Source: an uncultured Clostridium sp.
GTDB taxonomy: Bacteria; Bacillota; Clostridia; TANB77; CAG-508
Reading direction: 5' to 3'
NCBI GenBank assembly: GCA_900552555.1
Contig: URZW01000015.1
Coordinates: 1 to 34,080, forward strand
DNA length: 34,080 bases
Positions 16,669 through 25,241 of this stretch are shown here, in pieces (position 1 is the first letter of the stretch; each line of letters opens with the position of its first letter). The notes below the pieces were generated by a model. That model did no database searches. It had not been told where the DNA came from and saw only the letters and a program-made list of their open reading frames with translations. A program made the position numbers and the translations under genes.

Positions 16669-16943
16669 TATACCTCCTTTCCAATTAATTCTAACTTAAT
16701 TATGATATTTTTTGATTTGAATTATTTTTTCATATTAAATTTTGACTGAAAATCACTCTAGTTATCTTATATAAAATAATAACCTATTGTAACTTTTATT
16801 AAATATTTATTGATTTATAAAAAATTGATTTTAAATTATTTTGACTTAATTTATTTGATTTTACATCATTTCAAATTTGAAAAATTTTTGAATTAAAATT
16901 TATTAAGACAGTCCTAAATTAAAATTATTACAAAAATTCATGT
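16669..16943. other. AT-rich spacer upstream of the RAYT gene
   Basis: No gene found. The sequence is extremely AT-rich, with a degenerate REP-like piece near 16906-16920 (GACAGTCCTAAAT). The RAYT promoter must lie here but no convincing -35/-10 pair could be chosen. Confidence 0.6.
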
Positions 16944-17001
16944 GAGGGCTGTCCCATAATCCCTTTAAAGAGGGATTTCAAGGAACGTCCCTCAATCCCC
17001 T
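16944..17001 (-). repeat. REP pair flanking the RAYT gene (right side)
   Basis: Read on the minus strand: GGGGATTGAGGGACGTTCC, TTGAAATCCC, then AAAGGGATTATGGGACAGCCC. It mirrors the left pair: outer member with GACGTTCC, inner member with GACAGCCC (GACACCCC on the left). It starts 10 nt beyond the ferredoxin stop codon. Confidence 0.8.
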
Positions 17002-17010
17002 TCCTCTTTT

Positions 17011-17181
17011 TTATTCTTCTTCCGGTGCTTCAACAGGGCAAACTCCTGCACAAGTACCACAAGAAATGCATGCAGATGCATCTATAACAAATTTATCTTC
17101 GCCTTGTGAAATACAACCTACTGGACATTCAGCAGCACAAGCTCCACAAGATATACATTTATCTGTAATTTTATATGCCAT
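17011..17181 (-). CDS. Small 2[4Fe-4S] ferredoxin
   Basis: A 56-residue clostridial-type ferredoxin. Ligand sets are C9-x2-C12-x2-C15-x3-C19 (CISCGACAAECP) and C38-x2-C41-x2-C44-x3-C48 (CISCGTCAGVCP), the classical symmetric arrangement; it starts MAYKITDKC and ends in an acidic EAPEEE tail. The ribosome binding site AGGAGGTGAG lies within the end of ricT, and the reading frame overlaps ricT by 11 bp, so the two are probably translationally coupled. It may carry electrons for the POR complex encoded nearby, or serve the Fe-S-containing RicT complex; neither is shown. Confidence 0.92.
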   Translation of the reverse strand: MAYKITDKCISCGACAAECPVGCISQGEDKFVIDASACISCGTCAGVCPVEAPEEE

Positions 17182-18097
17182 CCTTCTCACCTCCTAAAAC
17201 TTTTTTATCTTCTTGCTCTAATTTTTCAAGTTCTTCTAATTCTTTTTTATTTTGAATTTCTTCTTCATCAACCTGTTCTCTAGCAACATCTTTAATTATT
17301 GTTACATCTTTTACATCATACTTTTTATATGTATAACCATCTTCACCTTTAAACTTTATTCTTAATTTTTCTTTTAAAATTTCAATATTATCTACTTCTC
17401 CAACACCATCTTCTGTTTTAACAATTGCTCCAACATTAGGAAGATGCTTTAATTTATCTAGATAAACATCGTCTTCATATTTTAAGCAACACATAAGTCT
17501 ACCACAATTTCCTGAAATTTTTGATGGATTTAATGATATATTCTGTTCTTTTGCCATTTTTATTGATACCGCTTCAAAATCATTTAAAAATGTACAACAA
17601 CATAATTCTCTGCCACAAACTCCATTTCCACCAATTCTTTTAACTTCATCTCTTACACCTATTTGACGCAATTCAATTCTTGTTTTATAAACTGCTGCTA
17701 AATCTCTTACTAATTCTCTAAAATCAACTCTTCCATCAGCTGTAAAATAAAATAACATTTTACTATTATCAAATTTACATTCAACTTCTGTAAGAGTCAT
17801 ATTTAATTTGTGTTCTTTAATTTTTTGCTCACATACTTTAAATGCTTCTTTTTCTATTTTTTTACAATCTTCATGTCTTTTGATATCACTATTTGTAGCT
17901 ATTCTTAGTACTTTTTTTAATGGTGCTACTATTTTTTCATCTTCCACATTTCTATTAGGAATTAATACCTCAGCATATTCTTCTCCCTGAGCTGTTTCTA
18001 CTATTACTTTATCTCCTTTTTGAACTTTTATTCCTTTTGGATTAAAAAAATATATTTTTCCTAACTTTTTAAATCTTATTCCTACTATATTCTTCAA
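17171..18097 (-). CDS. ricT: PSP1-domain protein RicT (YaaT)
   Basis: Member of the RicT/YaaT family; in Bacillus the RicAFT complex carries Fe-S clusters and influences RNA processing with RNase Y, sporulation and competence. The 308-residue product has the PSP1 core with the Cys clusters GGNGVCGRELCCCTF and SGNCGRLMCCLKYED, both characteristic of the family. The C-terminal 50 residues are a charged Glu/Lys-rich tail. It follows holB by 56 bp, the same pairing as holB-yaaT in Bacillus, and overlaps the ferredoxin gene at its 3' end. The ricA and ricF partners are not in the window. Confidence 0.93.
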   Translation of the reverse strand: MKNIVGIRFKKLGKIYFFNPKGIKVQKGDKVIVETAQGEEYAEVLIPNRNVEDEKIVAPLKKVLRIATNSDIKRHEDCKKIEKEAFKVCEQKIKEHKLNMTLTEVECKFDNSKMLFYFTADGRVDFRELVRDLAAVYKTRIELRQIGVRDEVKRIGGNGVCGRELCCCTFLNDFEAVSIKMAKEQNISLNPSKISGNCGRLMCCLKYEDDVYLDKLKHLPNVGAIVKTEDGVGEVDNIEILKEKLRIKFKGEDGYTYKKYDVKDVTIIKDVAREQVDEEEIQNKKELEELEKLEQEDKKVLGGEKDGI

Positions 18098-18153
18098 GTT
18101 TATTTTTCCTTTCCTTATTTTTATTTTCCGTCATATGTATTCAATTTTTAATA

Positions 18154-19044
18154 TTAATTAACTTGCTCCCATAATTTAAGCAACATATTGTCTATACTCA
18201 TATCATAATTTGCATTGGATTGTAATCTTCTTTTAGTATCTTCCACAATATTTATACAACTTGCATATTTACCAGATTTTTTTGCCAAATCCAATAAAAT
18301 AATATTTATATAGTCCAAAATTTCAAACTTTTCCTCTTTGGCCTTATAGATAACCTCTGCCTTATTCAAAGTATCTATTTTATCTCTACTCTCTAAATTA
18401 ACAATAATATTTTCAATTTGTTCATATTCATCCTGTTTATCTTGTAATTGAATAGCCTTACCTATACTTCCTTGAAAGGCATCTAACATAATTTGACTAT
18501 TTACTTTAGTTTGATAATTTTCTTCTAGGAATTTTACAATATTTTCATCTGAGATTTTGTTAAAACGCAATATCATACATCTTGATTTTATAGTATCTAA
18601 AAACGCACTTTCATTTGAACCTATAAGAATTATAGTAACATATTCCGGTGGTTCTTCTAAAGTTTTTAATAAGCAGTTTTGAGCTTCTGCTGTCATCTTA
18701 TCGCTATCATTTATTATATAAACTTTTCTATTTGATATGATAGGTTTTTCTGCAACTTTATTTTGAAATTCTCTTATTTGCTCTATTTTCAAACTATTTC
18801 CATCTGGCTCAATTATTCGAAAATCCGGATTATTATCACTATCAAATTCCATACAAGATTTACACTTACTACAGTATTTATTTTCATCAGTACATAAAAT
18901 CATTTTTGCAAATTCTTTAGCTATTAATCTCTTCCCTATTCCTTCTGTACCAACAAACATATAACTATGTGATGCTTTATTGTTTTTTACTGCATTTATT
19001 AACAATTCTTTTATATTATCATTTCCTAATATATTATTAAACAT
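18154..19044 (-). CDS. holB: DNA polymerase III clamp-loader subunit delta'
   Basis: AAA+ clamp-loader subunit. The 296-residue protein has an N-terminal ATPase-like domain with GTEGIGKR in the Walker A position, four clustered Cys (CTDENKYCSKCKSC) forming the zinc module, DSDKMTAEAQNCLLKTLEEPP and the sensor motif SRC (IKSRCMILRF). The length is on the short side but normal for Clostridia. Upstream lies a 217-bp gap with stacked inverted repeats, then lepB. Confidence 0.94.
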   Translation of the reverse strand: MFNNILGNDNIKELLINAVKNNKASHSYMFVGTEGIGKRLIAKEFAKMILCTDENKYCSKCKSCMEFDSDNNPDFRIIEPDGNSLKIEQIREFQNKVAEKPIISNRKVYIINDSDKMTAEAQNCLLKTLEEPPEYVTIILIGSNESAFLDTIKSRCMILRFNKISDENIVKFLEENYQTKVNSQIMLDAFQGSIGKAIQLQDKQDEYEQIENIIVNLESRDKIDTLNKAEVIYKAKEEKFEILDYINIILLDLAKKSGKYASCINIVEDTKRRLQSNANYDMSIDNMLLKLWEQVN

Positions 19045-19138
19045 CCTATCTCCTAATTCTTATTAGTTTTAAATGATTTATTTCATTAGAACAAATCTGA
19101 AAAAATCAAAGATTTATTCAGTAAATTTGTTCGTGCGC

Positions 19139-19216
19139 GAAAATTTATAAAATAAATTTTCTGTGCAATATAATTTTATATATTAGGAAGATTGCATAAC
19201 TTTACTAATATATAAA
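19139..19216. repeat. Stacked inverted repeats between lepB and holB
   Basis: Two perfect inverted repeats: GAAAATTTAT-AAA-ATAAATTTTC (19139-19161) and a 12-bp pair TTTATATATTAG (19175-19186) / CTAATATATAAA (19205-19216). A third, imperfect one involves ACAAAT ... ATTTGT around 19091-19130. Any of these could end lepB transcription, but the T tails are poor. Confidence 0.5.
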
Positions 19217-19261
19217 AAAAATACCTTATTAACTATATATATCATAAATTATTTTCTGATA

Positions 19262-19900
19262 TTATTTAACTTTACCAAATAAATTTAATGGCCAAATTCT
19301 TATCCAAACTTTACTTTCTATTTTATTTAATGGAATACATCCAAATGCTCTACAGTCTGTACTATGATTTCTGTTATCTCCCATTGCAAATACGCAATTT
19401 TCTGGAACTACGAAATCATCAAATCCTGCTCCCATTAAATCTGTAACAATTCCACTTTGAAGATAATTTTCTTGTAATTCTTCTCCATTTATATAAACTT
19501 TTCCATCTTTGATTTCAACATGTTCACCTGGCAATGCTATAACTCTTTTTATATAACTATCTTTTCCAATTTCTAGTACATGATATGTAAATTTACCCCA
19601 TAAAGAAGTTGGTTCATTTTCATATTTTGCAACTGGATTAGATTGATCTATTTCACTATATGTATATGTTTTTTTGCTTGGTGCTTCAAATGTTATTATA
19701 TCTCCTCTATTAGGCATTTTTTTCGTTGTTCTTCCCCATCTATTAAGCCATAATCTTTGGTCTTGTACTAATGTTGGATACATTGATACTTGTTTTACTA
19801 TTGTTGGTGTTCCTATAAAATATCTAAATAGTAGTGCTAATACTACTGCTATTATTATACAATAAATCCATTCTAATATATCTTTTACTTTTTCATTCAT
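19262..19900 (-). CDS. lepB: Signal peptidase I
   Basis: Membrane-bound serine peptidase that removes signal peptides from exported proteins. The 212-residue product has one N-terminal membrane helix (about 11-30), the nucleophile motif VSMYPTL with Ser39, the general-base motif SYIKRVIALPGE with Lys118, and the box GDNRNHSTDCRAFG. The length fits the Gram-positive type. It has its own promoter (19935-19963) and reads away from the gene at 20105. Confidence 0.95.
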   Translation of the reverse strand: MNEKVKDILEWIYCIIIAVVLALLFRYFIGTPTIVKQVSMYPTLVQDQRLWLNRWGRTTKKMPNRGDIITFEAPSKKTYTYSEIDQSNPVAKYENEPTSLWGKFTYHVLEIGKDSYIKRVIALPGEHVEIKDGKVYINGEELQENYLQSGIVTDLMGAGFDDFVVPENCVFAMGDNRNHSTDCRAFGCIPLNKIESKVWIRIWPLNLFGKVK

Positions 19901-19934
19901 TTGTATCTATCTCCTTACTTTTTTTATCTTGTAT

Positions 19935-19963
19935 ATTATACATTAATTTGTAAGATTTATCAA
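19935..19963 (-). promoter_or_regulatory. Sigma-A promoter of lepB
   Basis: Minus strand: -35 TTGATA (19958-19963), 17-bp spacer, perfect -10 TATAAT (19935-19940). The start point falls about 30 nt before the lepB ATG. Confidence 0.8.
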
Positions 19964-20104
19964 TATTTTTATTACCGAAAATACAGAAAAATGAGACAAA
20001 TTTCTTACTAAACCGTAACCAATTAATATTATTTCTTTATCAAAGATATCACATTTTAATGGTATTTTCAAGGATTTTTTCATATACTGTATAGAGGTGA
20101 GTAA

Positions 20105-20635
20105 ATGAAAAAAAATAAAATTTTAAAATTCACTATTTTTAGTGGAATCTTTGTAATGATTTTAGGTACACTATTACATTTTACATATGAATGGTCCGGA
20201 AACAACACATTTGTAGCATCCTTTAGTGCTGTAAATGAAAGTACTTGGGAACACTTGAAATTACTATTTTTCCCAATGCTCCTAACAACTATATTTGGAT
20301 ATTTCTATTTTAGAAAAACATATTCTAATTTTTTATGTGCTCGATTATTAGGTATTTTGACTGCAATTTTATTTACAATAACTTTTTTCTACACTTATAC
20401 TGGCATAGTTGGTACAAATTTTGCTTTTGTTGATATAAGTATATTTTTTGCTGCTGTTGTTTTAGGTGAATTTGTATCTTACAAAATTTTAATGTCTGAT
20501 TTTAAGTGTAATAGTTGTATTGCATTATTTTTTATAACACTATTACTAATTTGTTTTATTACTTTTACTTATTTTAGTCCTGAAATAGGTTTGTTTAAAG
20601 ATCCTGTTAGTGGAAACTATGGCATTTTAAAATAG
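20105..20635 (+). CDS. DUF6512-like integral membrane protein
   Basis: A 176-residue membrane protein with about five hydrophobic segments (near 10-28, 51-67, 80-100, 106-124 and 139-158). The conserved-looking block NESTWEHLKLLFFPML in the second segment and the opening LGTLLHFTYEWSG match what I know as DUF6512, a family of unknown function common in Clostridia; the family name is from memory. ATG follows GAGGTGAGTAA. The stop codon lies in the left arm of a long terminator hairpin shared with the converging gene. Confidence 0.75.
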   Translation: MKKNKILKFTIFSGIFVMILGTLLHFTYEWSGNNTFVASFSAVNESTWEHLKLLFFPMLLTTIFGYFYFRKTYSNFLCARLLGILTAILFTITFFYTYTGIVGTNFAFVDISIFFAAVVLGEFVSYKILMSDFKCNSCIALFFITLLLICFITFTYFSPEIGLFKDPVSGNYGILK

Positions 20636-20678
20636 AAAAGTGAAAGTAGGTTTTATTACCTACTTTCACTTTTCTATT
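20631..20678. terminator. Bidirectional terminator with a 21-bp perfect stem
   Basis: Left arm 20631-20651 and right arm 20658-20678 are exact reverse complements around a 6-nt loop. Both converging genes end inside it: the TAG of the DUF6512 gene (20633-20635) in the left arm and the TGA of the prepilin-like gene (20666-20668) in the right arm. Confidence 0.9.
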
Positions 20679-22252
20679 AATACATACCAATAATTTCCTA
20701 ATTTTCCATTAACAGGATATTTATCTTTAACATTACTTGTTATATTCTCATATTTAATAGTTCCTTTATTACTTACAGTAGATATCTTTATCGTTAATAA
20801 ACAATCTGTCATTAAATACGGATAATAATATTTACCATTATATGGTCCGCTAAGCCAAACTCTATCTACTTTTGCACATTCATTCTTATAATTTATCACA
20901 TATTTTCCTATACAACTATTATATTGCCCCGGTGTATATTGATACTCATTCCCAGTCCCAACAAATTTTCCATCTTCAACTTTGTATCCATCATATACTG
21001 TAAATACCTTACCAGAACTAGTTGTAGGGCTATTAGAACTTGCAATACAATATCCTTGTACTCCCCCTAGACTACTACTATCCTTATTTTCTTCATTTAC
21101 TGTATACCCTGTATATTCATCTAAATTCCAAACTTCCCATTCATATAAAATATTATTTATTTCCTTTTTTGAACTTACCAATACTTCACCACTATCTAAA
21201 TCAACAACTCTTGCGCTAAACACACAATTATCCTTTATCTCCACTTTATCTTTATATTCCATATAGTCATTTTCATTTACACTATATTCATTTCTTACAT
21301 TTAAATATTTTATTTCTGGATATTTAACTTCAACCTCTAACTTTTGACTTTGTGCATCATCACAATTTATTAATGGATTTAATATTACTATTATTTTCAA
21401 ATCGTCTGTTACCTGTGGTATATTTATATTTCTAACAGTTGTATCATCTATTATAATTTCATTTCCCATCATTACTTTCAATATTCCTATTGTATATCCT
21501 TCAGTTATATTTATATTAGCTATATATGGATTATTATACGATACTTTTTCTACATTATTATCTATAGACACTCCATTACAAAAACATTTTGTTACCTTAT
21601 AAAAATAGTTATCTATTTTTATTACTTTATCTGTCTTCTTTCCATCCCCTGAAGTTATAACAAATTTATATTCTTTTCCTAATTCGACTTCATAATCTAT
21701 AGAAATTTGTTCTTTTTTTCCTTCAACAACTTTCAATGGATCTCCTTCTGGATAATCTATTTGCTTTATTCCATACATTTTATCTATTACAACAATATTT
21801 ATTTTTACCTTATTATCATTTCTTGATACCGTTGTATATTCTACTTCAACACTATTTGTATTATATTCTGCAGTTGTTATATTTAAATTTTGGTCAATCA
21901 TAAATTTTCCAGTTGTTTTATCTTTATTCATAACCATCAATTTACCATTATATGATGCATCTTCTTTTAATTTTGGATTATATTCTGTTGATATAACTTT
22001 ATTTGCCCAATCCTGTGTTACATCATCTAATGTTGCTTCCCCTTTTTTAGCTACCTGCAATTCTTGTAATCTCATTATTAACTGTTCTTTCATTTCTGAT
22101 TCTAATTGTGCTTTTTTAGCTTTTTTCACTTTAGCAAATATCCCATTTTCTCCACCTAAAGTTGCTATTGCAATACCAGCAAGTAACAACAAAATAATGA
22201 TTGTAATCACTAAAGCAACAAGTGTTATTCCATTTTCTTTTTTTATTTTCAT
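20666..22252 (-). CDS. Prepilin-like surface protein, second paralogue
   Basis: A 528-residue protein with a prepilin-like N-terminus KKENG|ITLVALVITIIILLLLAG (Gly8, Ala instead of Glu at +5). Residues about 38-128 match the same region of the protein at 10236-11972 (ESEMKEQL, LQVAKKGEATLDDVTQDW, FMIDQNL). A beta-rich module at about 134-214 matches residues 58-136 of the surface protein at 9028-10044. The rest looks like further extracellular beta domains, ending in a Tyr-rich segment (YNGKYYYPYL). The start is the ATG at 22252 after TTTGGAGGG; the frame is open 19 codons further but crosses the promoter. Function unknown; likely cell-surface or pseudopilus-like. Confidence 0.8.
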   Translation of the reverse strand: MKIKKENGITLVALVITIIILLLLAGIAIATLGGENGIFAKVKKAKKAQLESEMKEQLIMRLQELQVAKKGEATLDDVTQDWANKVISTEYNPKLKEDASYNGKLMVMNKDKTTGKFMIDQNLNITTAEYNTNSVEVEYTTVSRNDNKVKINIVVIDKMYGIKQIDYPEGDPLKVVEGKKEQISIDYEVELGKEYKFVITSGDGKKTDKVIKIDNYFYKVTKCFCNGVSIDNNVEKVSYNNPYIANINITEGYTIGILKVMMGNEIIIDDTTVRNINIPQVTDDLKIIVILNPLINCDDAQSQKLEVEVKYPEIKYLNVRNEYSVNENDYMEYKDKVEIKDNCVFSARVVDLDSGEVLVSSKKEINNILYEWEVWNLDEYTGYTVNEENKDSSSLGGVQGYCIASSNSPTTSSGKVFTVYDGYKVEDGKFVGTGNEYQYTPGQYNSCIGKYVINYKNECAKVDRVWLSGPYNGKYYYPYLMTDCLLTIKISTVSNKGTIKYENITSNVKDKYPVNGKLGNYWYVLIEK

Positions 22253-22280
22253 TTGTATCCCTCCAAAAATTTCTAACAAC

Positions 22281-22309
22281 ATTATACTGGTTATATAACC
22301 AATAGTCAA
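22281..22309 (-). promoter_or_regulatory. Sigma-A promoter of the second prepilin-like gene, with palindromic operator in the spacer
   Basis: Minus strand: -35 TTGACT (22304-22309), 17-bp spacer, perfect -10 TATAAT (22281-22286). The spacer contains the perfect 14-bp palindrome TGGTTATATAACCA (22288-22301). A dimeric repressor bound there would block RNA polymerase. The obvious candidate is the divergent Xre-type protein at 22387; the pairing is inference. Confidence 0.75.
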
Positions 22310-22386
22310 GTATCCAATGAAAATTATATAATTTATTTATAAGATTTTGTAAAAAAAATTATAATATTATTTATCAGGAGATTACA

Positions 22387-22623
22387 ATGGTAAAACTTGA
22401 AATGGAAAATGGATATTATCTTTTTAAATTAGATGATATTTTAAAAGAAAAACATATTAGCATTAATAAATTAATGAGAGATACAAATACAGACTTTAAA
22501 GTTCTAAAAAGAATGATGACAGGTGAACTTGTCCGTTTTGATATATTTGTTATGTCAAGATTATTCAACTATTTAGACTGTACAATTACAGATATTATTG
22601 AATATTTTTCGAACACCAAATAA
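22387..22623 (+). CDS. Small Xre-type DNA-binding regulator, second copy
   Basis: A 78-residue single-domain regulator: LDDILKEKHISINKLMRDTN, TDFKVLKRMMTGELVRFDIFVMSRLFNYLDCTITDII, the same helix order as the 71-residue regulator at 12124 and the same closing pattern YLxCxIxxxI. The two are clearly different at sequence level. ATG follows TCAGGAG. It is divergent from the second prepilin-like gene. Confidence 0.82.
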   Translation: MVKLEMENGYYLFKLDDILKEKHISINKLMRDTNTDFKVLKRMMTGELVRFDIFVMSRLFNYLDCTITDIIEYFSNTK

Positions 22624-22660
22624 GAAACAAATCATTTTTATCTATTTATTTTATTACAAA

Positions 22661-22698
22661 AAAATAGGATTAAGAGTCACAACTCAAAATCCCATTTT
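22661..22698. terminator. Bidirectional terminator between the Xre-type gene and the sensor kinase gene
   Basis: Hairpin GGATT-AA-GAGT / ACTC-AA-AATCC (22667-22677, 22682-22692) flanked by A and T runs, suitable for both converging genes. Confidence 0.75.
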
Positions 22699-24018
22699 TT
22701 ATTGTTTAGTTGGAATACGAATTACAACCTCTGTACCCTCTCCAACTTTACTTTTAATATCAATACTTCCACCATTTTTATCCAAAATTTCCTTAGCAAT
22801 AGAAAGCCCTAAACCAGTACCTCCCATTTCTCTAGTACGGGCCTTATCAACCCTATAAAATCTCTCAAAAATTCTAGATAAATCATCTTCCGGAATACCT
22901 ATACCATTATCAAATATTTTAATATAAGCATCATTATAAACAAAACCAACATAAATTTTAATCTCACCATTATCTGGTGTATATTTAATACTATTTGTTA
23001 GAATATTTAAAACCACACGTTCAATATCATCTTTGTCAGCATAAACAGGTGGAACATCTGCTGTAACAAATGAATTTACAGTATGACCTTTTTTCTTTAT
23101 TTCAATAGCTAATTTTTCTTGACATCTTTTAACTAAATTACCTAAATCAAATGTTTCCTTTTTCGTTTTCTTTTTATTACTGTCATATCTAGAAAGAGTT
23201 AATAAATCTGTCACCAAACGCGCCATTCTTCTAGATTCTGATGCAATAACATTTAAGAATTTAGTTTGCGTTTCTTCGTCATATCCACCTTCTAATAGTG
23301 TATCTGCATATCCCATTATTGATGTTATTGGAGTTTTCAATTCATGTGATACGTCAGCAACTAATTCTTTTTGCATATTATCCAATTTAACATGTTCTGT
23401 AATATCTTGAATCACAGCAATTACACCATCTGGTCTTTCTTCCTCATTCTTAAATGGTGCAAATAAAACTTTAACATATTGGTCATCAACTTGAATTCTT
23501 TGTTCTGTAGATGTCCAACTATCCAAATAAATTACTTTTTCAGTATTAATATCTAATTTAAATTTTCCAAATATATCATCAAATGTATTATCCTCTGGAC
23601 TAATACTCAAAAATTTCTTAGCCGCTGGATTTATTAATATAATTTCACCTTTCATATTAAATGCTATAATACCATCTGTCATATGTAACAATATTGTTTC
23701 TATTTGATTTTTTCTAGATGAAACTTCATTAAGCTTATCCTTTAATTCGGCTTTTTCATCACTTTTTATATATTTGTTCTTTGGACAAATTACAAATTTT
23801 GATAAATATGCTGAAATTATAATTGATACCAAAACATAAATAGTAATTATTATAGTAACTGTTTTTTTTGCTTGTACCAATATATTGGCATCTTGTCCAT
23901 CTATAACTTGTGGAATTTGAGCTAAAGAATTTATATATAAAAATCCTAAAGCTCCTATAAGTATTAATCCTATTAATACAGAAATTAGTATAATTTTAGA
24001 TTTTATATTTTTATACAT
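22699..24018 (-). CDS. WalK/PhoR-like sensor histidine kinase
   Basis: A 439-residue membrane sensor kinase: helices at about 8-30 and 53-78 with only about 22 residues outside, a linker coiled coil (85-110), a PAS domain at about 105-210 (DGIIAFNMKGEIILINPAA), HisKA with phospho-acceptor His225 (DVSHELKTP), then the ATPase boxes N (NILTNSIKYT), G1 (DNGIGIP), F (IFERFYRVD) and G2 (GGTGLGLSIA). It lacks the large extracellular domain of typical WalK or PhoR and an obvious HAMP domain. No response regulator gene is adjacent. It follows murG by 91 bp on the same strand, at the end of the dcw cluster, which suggests but does not show a cell-envelope signal. Confidence 0.92.
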   Translation of the reverse strand: MYKNIKSKIILISVLIGLILIGALGFLYINSLAQIPQVIDGQDANILVQAKKTVTIIITIYVLVSIIISAYLSKFVICPKNKYIKSDEKAELKDKLNEVSSRKNQIETILLHMTDGIIAFNMKGEIILINPAAKKFLSISPEDNTFDDIFGKFKLDINTEKVIYLDSWTSTEQRIQVDDQYVKVLFAPFKNEEERPDGVIAVIQDITEHVKLDNMQKELVADVSHELKTPITSIMGYADTLLEGGYDEETQTKFLNVIASESRRMARLVTDLLTLSRYDSNKKKTKKETFDLGNLVKRCQEKLAIEIKKKGHTVNSFVTADVPPVYADKDDIERVVLNILTNSIKYTPDNGEIKIYVGFVYNDAYIKIFDNGIGIPEDDLSRIFERFYRVDKARTREMGGTGLGLSIAKEILDKNGGSIDIKSKVGEGTEVVIRIPTKQ

Positions 24019-24109
24019 TTTTCATTCTCCTTATAAATTCATATAAATATAATTTATTTCATATTTTACAATATATTATAAAATTAAAAACAAATTAAAT
24101 TTTATATCA

Positions 24110-25228
24110 TTATTTTTTCACTAATTTTAAAATTTCTTTATAAATTTTATCCTCAACATCATGCGTAGAAACTTTAAGAGCATTTTTTGACATTTGTATT
24201 TCTATATTTTTATCTAAAACTATTTCTTTAATTTGTTTGTTCAAAATTTCACCATTTAATTCATCATTTAAAATAATCTTTGCTGCTCCAACATTTTCCA
24301 AAACCTTTGCATTATGAAATTGATGGTCACCACTTACATTTGGTAATGGAATCAAAATTGATGGTTTACCCAAATTAGAAATCTCCGTAATTGTCATTGC
24401 CCCGCTTCTTGCAACAATCAAATTAGAAACATTCATAATTTCTTCCATATTGTAAATATATGGTACAATTTTGGCATTTTCTATATTATTAATATTAATG
24501 TTTTTGTCCAATAATCTTTCTTTAATGATATCATATTGTTTTGGACCAGTAGCCCACATAATTTGATAATCTTTATTTAATTTATTTTTCAAAATATCTA
24601 AAATTGCCTCATTAATTTTTTGAGCACCTTGGCTTCCACCAAATATTAAAACAATTGGCTTCGTTTCATTAAGCCCTGCTTTTTTAATTATTTCTAATTT
24701 TTCATTTATTCCATAATCTTTTTTCACAATTTTTACTGGAGTACCTGTACACACAATATTTTTTGCATTTTTGATTCTTGCCTTAGCATCTTCAAAAGAA
24801 ACTAATATTGTATCAGTTTTCTTAGCAAGCATTTTTACTGCTTTACCAGGAAATGCGTTACTTTCATGTAATAATGTTGGAATCCCTAAACTATGTGCAG
24901 CAGAAATTGTTGCTCCACAAATATATCCACCAGTTCCAATTACAATATCAGGTTTGAATTCCTTAATTATTTTTTTTGCCTCTCCAAGACCTTTAAATGT
25001 TTTATACATTTTTTTGATATTTTCAATTGATATCTTTTTACTTAAACCATAAGCATCAATTGTTTTTAATTCATAACCTGCTCTTGGAACCAAATCATTT
25101 TCTAGTCCTCTTGTTGTTCCAATAAAAATTATTTTTGAATTTTTTTCTTCTTCTTTTATTTTATTTGCAATTGCAAGACCAGGATTTATATGTCCTCCTG
25201 TACCTGCTGCAGCAATAATAACTCTCAT
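24110..25228 (-). CDS. murG: UDP-GlcNAc:lipid I GlcNAc transferase MurG
   Basis: Peripheral membrane glycosyltransferase that converts lipid I to lipid II, the last cytoplasmic step of peptidoglycan precursor synthesis. The 372-residue product shows the N-terminal AAAGTGGHINPGLAIA loop, GTGGYICGATISAAHSLGIPTLLHESN, the donor-site GGSQGAQKINEAI and the RSGAMTITEI acceptor helix. The ribosome binding site AAAGGAG is directly next to the end of a REP palindrome, so its folding could affect translation. Confidence 0.97.
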   Translation of the reverse strand: MRVIIAAAGTGGHINPGLAIANKIKEEEKNSKIIFIGTTRGLENDLVPRAGYELKTIDAYGLSKKISIENIKKMYKTFKGLGEAKKIIKEFKPDIVIGTGGYICGATISAAHSLGIPTLLHESNAFPGKAVKMLAKKTDTILVSFEDAKARIKNAKNIVCTGTPVKIVKKDYGINEKLEIIKKAGLNETKPIVLIFGGSQGAQKINEAILDILKNKLNKDYQIMWATGPKQYDIIKERLLDKNININNIENAKIVPYIYNMEEIMNVSNLIVARSGAMTITEISNLGKPSILIPLPNVSGDHQFHNAKVLENVGAAKIILNDELNGEILNKQIKEIVLDKNIEIQMSKNALKVSTHDVEDKIYKEILKLVKK

Positions 25229-25241
25229 AACACTCTCCTTT

